The position numbers and the translations under genes are program-made. From positions 4,297,692 through 4,361,691 of the forward strand of contig OY744606.1 in NCBI GenBank assembly GCA_963556255.1: 64,000 nt of DNA, in the 5' to 3' direction. The notes below the pieces were generated by a model, which did no database searches, was not told where the DNA came from, and worked only from the letters and a program-made list of their open reading frames with translations. The DNA is from Allolobophora icterica. Lineage: Eukaryota > Annelida > Clitellata > Crassiclitellata > Lumbricidae. Positions 56,171 through 64,000 of this stretch are shown here, one piece after another (within the stretch, counting starts at the first letter, position 1; each line of letters begins with the position of its first letter).

Positions 56171-58018
56171 TCAACGTTTCTTCCAAGGCCAAAAGAAGCA
56201 GCCACAGCAGAGATCGTCCTCGCGATCATAAGGATCCAGTTCCTCCATCGGTGGCGATCGGCGGACGGGCTTCGGGCTGTCACGAGACGCGATGTAGGAG
56301 ACGACTCCTGGATCGGCTCCTTCTGAAAGGTGGTGGATGGCGTTCCTTCGGACCATGGGCGATCTACTGGCGGCGGCATGAGAATCGGCTCCAACTGATG
56401 CGTGGCTGGATCTGGCGTCTGGCGGTCTGACGATGGTGGAGGCAAGTGCATCTGTTGCAACTGACGCGTCTGGCGGCGTGACGATGATCCTCGGTAGACG
56501 AGAAGGAGGAGCCTTCGTAGCTTCCTCGCCGTCAAAAGCTGGATCAGGTCGCGGTGCAATGAAGCGAACGAGCCGCTGACCAGACCACGAAATCCTTCGC
56601 GCGGCCTTTCGAGGTGACTCCTCTGACGAGTCAACAACCTCCTCCGCCGTCGGTGGCGTTGCCTCTGGAACCGTCCACGGCGTCCATCCCTTGCATATCT
56701 TCGGACAGTAGTAGAAGGGTTGGGAGAACAGCGTGTCAGCGCTTGACGCCTGGGCTTGGTCCACTGGATCCGGAAGCACGAACTCCTCCGGTTCAACGGT
56801 TTCATTACTGTCCATGCAGACAAAGGTGTCGCGGCTGTCGGTCGGGAAGTACACGACAGTGGCATCCTTGTCAGCTGAGTAGATGGGGAAGCTCTCTTTA
56901 GCTTCGACACAATCGGGTGAATCCTGTGTCTGCTGTCCTGCAGAGTCCATGGTCGGAAACTCGACCTCTGGCTGGTCGTCGTGGCAGGCGGTCTCTTCGT
57001 GGCGAGGAGACGACACACACACATCAACCGCCGCTGGGACGTTGACCAGGGCAGAGGAAGACGTCAACTGGAAGCTGCGATGGACAGGGACAGGGTGAGA
57101 CGAATCGTCGACTTGGTCACTGCCGAAGTCGGTACGGTAGTTGGTCATGTCATCGACGTGGGTGGTGCTGTCGTCGGTACGGTAGTAGGTCATGTCATCG
57201 ACGTGGGTGGTGCTGTCGTCGGTACGGTGTAAGGACTCATCGTCAACGCGGGTGGTGCCGTCGTCGGAACGGGAGGCGATTAGACCCTCGACTTGTGACT
57301 TGAGTGACAGCGTTCGCATATTGCCGCGGGAAGCAACGTTCGTGCGGTGGCTGTCAAGGCTCGAAGCTGCACAGAGGTCGGCATAAGTGGTTTCGCAGCG
57401 GGACACGAGTGGCAGTGCGCACCTTTCGTCGCTTGGGCAAGCATCGTTCATGGTGCGACTGCCGGGCCTCGTAAGGGGTCGACCGCTGTCGGAAACTGGG
57501 ACAAGTGGACCATCGGCTTGTGACACCATTGACAGCGCACGTCTTTCGTCGCTTGGAGAAGCATCGTTCGCGACGTGGCTGTCAAAGGGTGCACAGAGGC
57601 CGGAGTAAGTGGTGTCGATGGGAGACGGATCGAGCGGCAGCATGCTACGTCTGCCTGATCTCGGACTGGGCCTCACACCATCGGAGAATGGGAGAAGTGG
57701 ACCACCGATGCGGGACGCGAGGGGTAGAACGCGCAAATCGTCGCGGTTAGCATCGTCACTTGCGCGGCTGCCTGAACTCGTACTGTGTCGACCGACATCG
57801 GGGATTGGGGCCGTGGCTACAGGTGGGGCGTGGGTGGGGGAGCCTGAAGGCAACGCATCGTTGCCATTCAGGGTTGGACCTCTACCACCATCCACTGGCG
57901 GGCCTCCACCTGGGGCGCTCGGAGCATCCGGCGCTGCGTCCGCGTCCGACGGAGGGCCATCGAGGCCTATCCGTCTAGAGCGACGCCTGAACAACCGGGC
58001 TAATTTTCGCCTAAGCAT
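56171..58018 (-). CDS. Unknown single-exon protein (paralogue of 22181-24121)
   Basis: A 615-aa intact frame, with a start at MLRRKLARLFRRRSRR, a very basic amphipathic N-terminus. The middle is disordered, rich in Ser, Pro, Asp and Arg, with loose repeats of about 45 aa (NDASPSDERRALSMVSQADG, NDACPSDERCALPLVSR) and short THVDDMTYYRTDDST-type repeats. Then come TLFSQPFYYCPKICKGWTPW, a core RKAARRISWSGQRLVRFI (470-487) and a C-terminal DDLCCGCFFWPWKKR. RISW and LVRF fit the protein phosphatase 1 RVxF pattern ([RK]x0-1[VI]x[FW]). MLR start, xWS core and CGC/W/basic tail match the gene at 22181-24121. Membrane attachment through the N-terminus and Cys cluster is an inference. GC-rich compared with its surroundings. 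Family unknown. Confidence 0.75.
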   Translation of the reverse strand: MLRRKLARLFRRRSRRIGLDGPPSDADAAPDAPSAPGGGPPVDGGRGPTLNGNDALPSGSPTHAPPVATAPIPDVGRHSTSSGSRASDDANRDDLRVLPLASRIGGPLLPFSDGVRPSPRSGRRSMLPLDPSPIDTTYSGLCAPFDSHVANDASPSDERRALSMVSQADGPLVPVSDSGRPLTRPGSRTMNDACPSDERCALPLVSRCETTYADLCAASSLDSHRTNVASRGNMRTLSLKSQVEGLIASRSDDGTTRVDDESLHRTDDSTTHVDDMTYYRTDDSTTHVDDMTNYRTDFGSDQVDDSSHPVPVHRSFQLTSSSALVNVPAAVDVCVSSPRHEETACHDDQPEVEFPTMDSAGQQTQDSPDCVEAKESFPIYSADKDATVVYFPTDSRDTFVCMDSNETVEPEEFVLPDPVDQAQASSADTLFSQPFYYCPKICKGWTPWTVPEATPPTAEEVVDSSEESPRKAARRISWSGQRLVRFIAPRPDPAFDGEEATKAPPSRLPRIIVTPPDASVATDALASTIVRPPDARSSHASVGADSHAAASRSPMVRRNAIHHLSEGADPGVVSYIASRDSPKPVRRSPPMEELDPYDREDDLCCGCFFWPWKKR

Positions 58019-58129
58019 AACCGTTACCTGCTCAAGAACGACGATAATCCCAAGGTTAGACTAGCTCAAAATCGCAAAATAATCCGTAGGCCAAGAACCA
58101 ACAAGAAACAGACTGCGATGAATCAATAA

Positions 58130-58200
58130 CGACACGTCGTCATGGAAACACAAATCGCGAACAGTCGCCGATGATGACGTCATATCCGCATATATAAACT
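58130..58200 (-). promoter_or_regulatory. Core promoter with CRE and TATA box
   Basis: On minus, TTTATATA (58198-58191) is followed by TGACGTCA (58182-58175), about 157 bp before the ATG. A CRE-like ACGTCGTCA is at about 58134. GGGATTATC lies at 58051-58043. This is the same layout as before the gene at 24121. Confidence 0.65.
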
Positions 58201-58445
58201 CTGCTCCAAACGCTGCTGTAATTTTAATTAAAGTGTTTAATCAATGTCACGTATTTAAATAATAATTGTGGTGATGATAACGACGGTGATAATGATGAAG
58301 ATGATGATAATGATGAAAACCTGGAGTGCATTACTTACTTATTAACTGTTTACAAGATAGATGTGTCCGCCATCAACATGCTTCTGCGACACTTACCTTG
58401 CAAACAAGAAAAACAATAGCCTATATATAGGGAGAGGAACAACAA
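58201..58445. other. Intergenic stretch
   Basis: A short GATGATAATGATGA repeat occurs at 58270-58318. I see no gene. Confidence 0.5.
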
Positions 58446-58930
<485 letters not shown>

Positions 58931-59039
58931 TACACGGTGATGTCCAACTGCCTGAAATTGTTATATTCATCATCGTACTTTGGCAAGGTCATATTACCAG
59001 TTGGTGCATCTAGTTCCTTCTTCCCGTCCCTTCGCAACG

Positions 59040-59190
59040 GCTGTCATAGCAGTATCACTGGCCCGGTTGGCTACGTCGGTGACAGCGTACATCCCATGCC
59101 CTCTGCGCGTGAGGTTGCGGGTTTAACATGCCGATGGTCGCTCGTTTCAGAGAGTTGAATATCGGGTTAGCACGATCCGTAAACGAGGCC
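59040..59190 (+). mobile_element. tRNA-derived SINE
   Basis: TAGCAGTATCACTGGCCCGG with GGTTGGCTACGTCGG is the A-box side, TGAGGTTGCGGGTTTAACAT the B-box side, then TTTCAGAGAGTTGAATATCG and TTAGCACGATCCGT. Same family as 25560-25690. Confidence 0.6.
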
Positions 59191-59208
59191 TTTGTATGGC
59201 ATGGCACC

Positions 59209-59510
<302 letters not shown>

Positions 59511-59955
59511 TTACGGCGACGGCAGCGCGGAAGAAGAAGGGCTCAAGTAGCAGTTGGAGAACCCGCAGACGCACTTCAAACCTATTTTTGATTAAGGAGG
59601 GATCGCTTTCTATACACGTAAGTTTCATTGATTTTAGTTTCCTGATAGACCACGGAAGCCCCGCAAGAATGGACGTAGCACCAGGTAGGGCATTCGTTTA
59701 ATAAGTCATCCAGGTAGGGTTCTCGTTTAATAAGTCATACAGAATGGCGTCGTCAGTCGACTAGATTCGTCATTAATACTGCCAGTGTGTTAGGCTGGGG
59801 ACATGGGTATCCGCTTGTTTTCTTGATGAAAGTTACTCCCCGTCAGAGTCAACTTCAAAAACACTATCGCCGCTATAATGTGGCCAGAGGCCCAGAACAC
59901 TAGTAATCACATTTGTCTGCCAGTAGGCCTAAATGCGGTCTGAAATCAGACAATG
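59511..59955. other. Intergenic stretch
   Basis: A CCAGGTAGGG and TTTAATAAGTCAT phrase is repeated at 59680 and 59710. I see no gene. Confidence 0.45.
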
Positions 59956-59959
59956 AATT

Positions 59960-60050
59960 ATATTATATTATTATTATTGTTATTATCATTATTATTATTA
60001 TTAGTAGTAGTAGTAGTAGCAGTAGCAGCAGCAGCAGCAGCAGTAGTATT
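59960..60050. repeat. Compound (ATT)n-(GTA)n-(GCA)n microsatellite, copy C
   Basis: Short counterpart of 36138-36500 at the left edge of copy C. Confidence 0.9.
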
Positions 60051-60074
60051 TTGTCCCGAGGTATAAATGATCCC

Positions 60075-60265
60075 TCAGGAACGCATATTATTTATTATTA
60101 TTTATTAAGCGCCACTATAAAATGACCAAGCATCAATCGATGGCGCTGAGCAATAGTGAGTGCGGAACTTGCTTAATATCACCACACAATAATCGTCTCA
60201 GACGATACTGCCTGTACTTCCCGCGCTACAAGGCGAGCGCTCTGACCAATCGGCTATGATGTCCC
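60075..60265 (-). mobile_element. tRNA-derived SINE, copy C
   Basis: Duplicated with copy C; nearly the same as 36545-36745, with small deletions. Confidence 0.7.
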
Positions 60266-60669
60266 ACAACCACGCGTCCGTTTGATACAACTCCGCCTAC
60301 AGAGAATTAACAGATCTGCAAGCTATAGGCCTATACCTCGAATGCACAGTTTATTCAGAGAAAACTAATCGTCGTCTAGTTTACCCCACGCGTCCGATAT
60401 TACGGGATAATTATTCTAGGCCTAATAGTTTTACCAGATTAGGCTACCTGCCAAATGGGAAAAAATTTGCTTATTGATTTAAGCTCATAGGCGGAACGTA
60501 TTGAAACAGAAATCGTCCTGATAATTTTAAAAAGCTTGTCGATTCTTGCGGAAGTCATAGAAGCATGAACACATAGGCCTATACACGAAGGCAGGTCGAC
60601 AATCATCTTCTAACCGACTGTGCATGAGGTCTGTGTACTCATTTTATTGTTTAGTTCTCTATTATAGTG

Positions 60670-61016
60670 CAGAGGTTTTCAAACTGTGGTCCGCGGACCA
60701 AGAGGGGTCCGCGAAGGATATGGCGGGGTCCGCTAGAACGTTTTGAAAATATTCATTAATGATTAACACTGCATGGTTTTAGCATTGTAACCGAAACTGT
60801 AACCGAAAACTTATATAGCGCTACTCAGATCAGCATTAACAGCCTGTGCTTTCAAATTCATACACTACTTATAAGCAAGCTTGTATTGTGGAAATAGTCT
60901 GCCTGTAATTTTGTTTAAATTTTAAGTGATAAATTTTACATTTTAAATGCTTGGGTCCGCGAGCTATGCCTAGAAAAAAATAAGGGACCCTGGTCCAAAA
61001 AGTTTGAAAACCTCTG
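60670..61016. mobile_element. 347-bp hAT-type MITE, copy C
   Basis: The same element at the same site as 37315-37660, so it was present before the B/C duplication. Confidence 0.85.
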
Positions 61017-61934
61017 AGCTAGTGGATTAGGTGGATCTTGGACCTCCAGTTGGTTTTTCTGCAAAACCTCTCCGAGACACCGAGACGACGCTCGTGAGTG
61101 GGAGGGATAGACGCCCCTGGCGTTGGTATCGGATGAGTTGGACCTAAGTTAGACCTCCACTTGGAATCTCTTGGACTTCCGCTTGGTACGGCCGATACGC
61201 CTATGCGCGGGCTTATACTGCCCTATACGCCTGGCTTTTAAGTAGCTTAGTTCTTTACCAGTACGATTCGAAGCATCTTTTTGCCGTGATGGGACTCTGA
61301 ACCCCCGACTTCTCGGTTAATAGTCTAGCAGACTATACTGTACCCTCTAGGCTATCGAGAGAATTTAAGTAAAAACCCACGCTGAAGAAAAGTGATACAA
61401 ATATTTTCGTGGGGTCTACGTCTATGCGAAAGCCCACCAGTGGTGAGTTGTTCCAGTTATCTCAGCATTATTTGCATACGTGTGGTGTTTTGATCCTAAC
61501 GGCCTTTAAGTACACTTTTGCTAGAGAATCCAAAGCTTTTGTTGGGCAATTGAAAGGTGCTACATAAATAAGCTATAGGTAAGCTAACACATACATATGT
61601 ACATGCGTACCTGCATACATATATATACATACACACGCACAGTCGCACACATACATGCATGCCGGCAATTATGGTTGGAAATCGACAATTCTATCAGATT
61701 TACATAGCGTCCCTGCAAGGAATCTACTCAGAGGCGCTCTCGACCCAGGCCAGATCGAAGAGAAATGTCTTAAGAAGACCATAAAAAAAACCTGAGAAAT
61801 CCATAGGAAGGGAGCGAATCTCGAGAGGGAGATCGTTCCAAATGGCAGGTCCAAACATCGAGAATACCCTGCCTTAGAAGGAGCATAACCCTTCAAATAA
61901 GTATAACAAACAATGTGAATATACCAACGTCAAT

Positions 61935-62965
61935 ATATTGAGGATATAAGTTTCATACATGCCAGCTGCATGTCATTTAACACAATATTTGCACACAACA
62001 AACGCAAAACTAGCAGATATTTCACATAAGAAAGAATTCGTGGTAACAATTGTCTTTCAATACTTATCCACCAATGGACCCACACCCCATCGACCCACCT
62101 ATGGACATTGGACCCCCACCCAATCCAAACATAATATAACTAAGGAATATTACTAAATTGTACATTCAAACAAAACTAACCATAGGACATGGAAAACATA
62201 AGGCCATTCATCATTCATTATTTATACATGCTAGCTGCTTGTCATTTAACATACCGGTTATATTTCCACTCAACAAATGCAAAACTAGCAGATATTTCAC
62301 ATAAGAAAGAATTCGTGGTAACAATTGTCTTTCAATTCTTATCCACCAATGGACCCACACCACATCGACCCACCTATGGACCCCCAACCAATCTAGAGAT
62401 AATATAACAAAGGAATATAACTAAACTGTATATTCAAACGAAACTAACCCGAGGACATGGAAAAGCATATAGCCATTCATGGACCCCCACCCCATCCATC
62501 CATCTCTTCTGAGGACATGGCAAAGCATGCAGCTAAAAAATATCACAACGACATGTGATACGCCCACACATAAAGTCACTGGGTAATCAACCCAAAAAAT
62601 AAATTAAGTCAGTAAGTATCACAGAGACATGTGATAGGCCCACATATAAAGCCACTGGGTGATGAATCCAAAAAATACTGGGTGATGAATCTAAAAAATA
62701 AAGTAAGTAAGTAAGTAAGTATAGGTCCACGAGGAAAATTAGCAGTGGCTTAGTGGTACCAAAATAATACAGGTGAAAAATCACAAAACACAAATAAAGC
62801 CACTGGGAGATGAACCACCAAAAAATACTATATAAAAAATAATAGCTAAAAATACAGCTCGTAAAGCCACTGGGTGATGAACCCCTAAAACTACTATATA
62901 AAAAATAAGAAACTACTATATAAAAAAATAAGAAACTACTATATAAAAAAATAAAATACCCGCCC
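61935..62965. repeat. Internal tandem blocks of copy C
   Basis: The shortest version of the block: two GAATTCGTGGTAACAA units (61935-62490) followed by the GCCACTGGGTGATGAAC units (62550-62965). Confidence 0.75.
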
Positions 62966-62966
62966 C

Positions 62967-64000
62967 CGCCCATCCATCCATCCGTCCATCCATCCACCCA
63001 CTAGCCATTCACCCACTCATTCAAGCGACCATCCATCCACACACCAACCCAACCACCAAGTCATTCCTTCATTCTTCCGTCCAGCCATGCGCACGCCCAT
63101 CCATTCATCCACTCCAAGTGATTCATTCGTACGCCCATTCATCGATCCATTCCTTCATCCATCCATGCACGATAATTCATTCACTCATTCATCATTCATT
63201 CATTCACCCACTTACGTCCCGGCAGATTTCTCTGTCTGTGTATCCATACATCATACATCAATGCATCCATCGATATATGCATTCATCCATTATCCGTCTC
63301 TACCCACACTCATCGACTCATCCATTCGTCCATCCAAGTAGAGGCTCAAGACTGAAACCCTGACTGAATGTCCGAGCTCTGCTCAAAGGTTGAGAGTAAA
63401 CTGGCGCTGTATTCATCCGACCACCTCCACCCTCTACCATCCATCCACCCATTCATACATCCACCCACCAAGCAGCAAACGGTCACCCACTAGGCCATTC
63501 AGCAATTCATCCATTCCTCTCATCCATCCCTACATCCATCCATCCATCAAGTCATAATTCATGTATTCAACCATTCATCCATCCATCCTTACACCAATTC
63601 ACCCATCAAGTCTTCATTCACTCATCGTTCCAACCACCCTGTTTGAAGATCGATGTTCTACCAGAGATATCGAAATCTTGGTAGAACTTCGATCTTCAAA
63701 TAGGGTGGATGGAACGATGAATGAATGAAGACTTGATGGGTGAACTGGTGTAAGGGTGGGTGGGTGAATGGCTGAATACACGAATCATGACGAGATGGGT
63801 GAACGGATGAAGGGGTGAATGGGGGAACGGATGAATTGCTGAACGGTCTAGCGGATGCCGTTGCCGCTTGGTGGTAGGATGGATGAATGGAGGATGGATG
63901 GGAGGATGGGTGGCGGTCGGATGGATACAGCGTCAGCTCACTCTCAACCCTTGAGCAGAGCTAGGGCATTCAGACAGAGTTTCCATCTCGAGCCTCTACT
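62967..64000. repeat. Palindrome, copy C (right arm cut by window end)
   Basis: The left arm (62967-63664), the centre at about 63670 and the first 320 bp of the right arm match the palindrome of copy B. Confidence 0.82.

Larger units (their letters stand above)
59960..64000 (+). repeat. Segmental duplication, copy C (cut by window end)
   Basis: Nearly the same sequence as 36130-40817, including the compound microsatellite, SINE, 347-bp hAT element, tandem block and the left arm and centre of the palindrome. It differs from B by lacking the 157-bp hAT insertion at 36901-37057, by a much shorter (GTA)n tract and by fewer copies in the tandem block. It continues past the end of the window. Confidence 0.85.

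Noticed and set aside
55489..57027. 512-aa minus-strand frame spanning gene and 60-bp array
   Set aside because: It overlaps the 615-aa gene in another frame and becomes long only because the 60-bp array has no stops in this frame; the 615-aa frame shares motifs with its paralogue, this one does not.

Overview
This is a stretch of animal nuclear DNA. There are no operons or ribosome binding sites. Microsatellites are very abundant, minisatellites and satellites are large, there are tRNA-derived SINEs, CR1/L2-like LINE pieces, an R2-type reverse transcriptase relic and several non-autonomous hAT elements. The octamer TAGGCCTA and the TATTTATTAAGCGCC-type SINE ends give the flavour of a marine invertebrate, possibly a deuterostome such as an echinoderm or hemichordate, but I cannot fix the phylum from this sequence alone. 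Most long open frames (His/Pro/Ser/Ile, Cys/Val, Asp, Thr/Glu/Arg runs) are translations of simple repeats and are not genes.

Layout. About 0.2-8.7 kb (copy A), 36.1-43.9 kb (copy B) and 60.0-64.0 kb (copy C, cut by the window end) are three direct copies of one segment. Each carries an internal tandem block, then a large inverted repeat built of CCATCCATTCAT-like minisatellite. In A and B the segment ends in a minus-strand, Ser/Asn/Gln-rich coding relic. In B and C the arms of the inverted repeat meet almost head to head; in A they are 1.7 kb apart. Between A and B lie an R2 relic carrying a GC-rich minisatellite (11.0-13.1 kb), a LINE 3' end (14 kb), low-complexity DNA (14.6-18.6 kb), a 23-bp higher-order array (18.9-19.8 kb), a 109-111-bp satellite (20.2-21.6 kb), an intact single-exon gene on the minus strand (22.2-24.1 kb), SINEs, a hAT element with a perfect 8-bp target duplication (27.5 kb), and a 5.1-kb unit with inverted ends (29.7-34.8 kb) holding a YY1-motif array. 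Between B and C lie a 66-unit 23-bp minisatellite (45.8-47.4 kb), further arrays, and a second intact minus-strand gene (56.2-58.0 kb) followed by a 60-bp array.

The two intact genes (646 aa and 615 aa) look like distant paralogues. Both begin MLR in an amphipathic segment, share a central [IL]xWS motif and a C-terminal Cys-Gly-Cys/Trp/basic motif, have a GGGATTATC block just before the ATG, and have a CRE (TGACGTCA) beside a TATA-like box at nearly the same distance upstream. I do not recognise the family. They, and the 60-bp array whose every unit is bounded by strong splice-site consensus on the plus strand, are the most likely new biology here.
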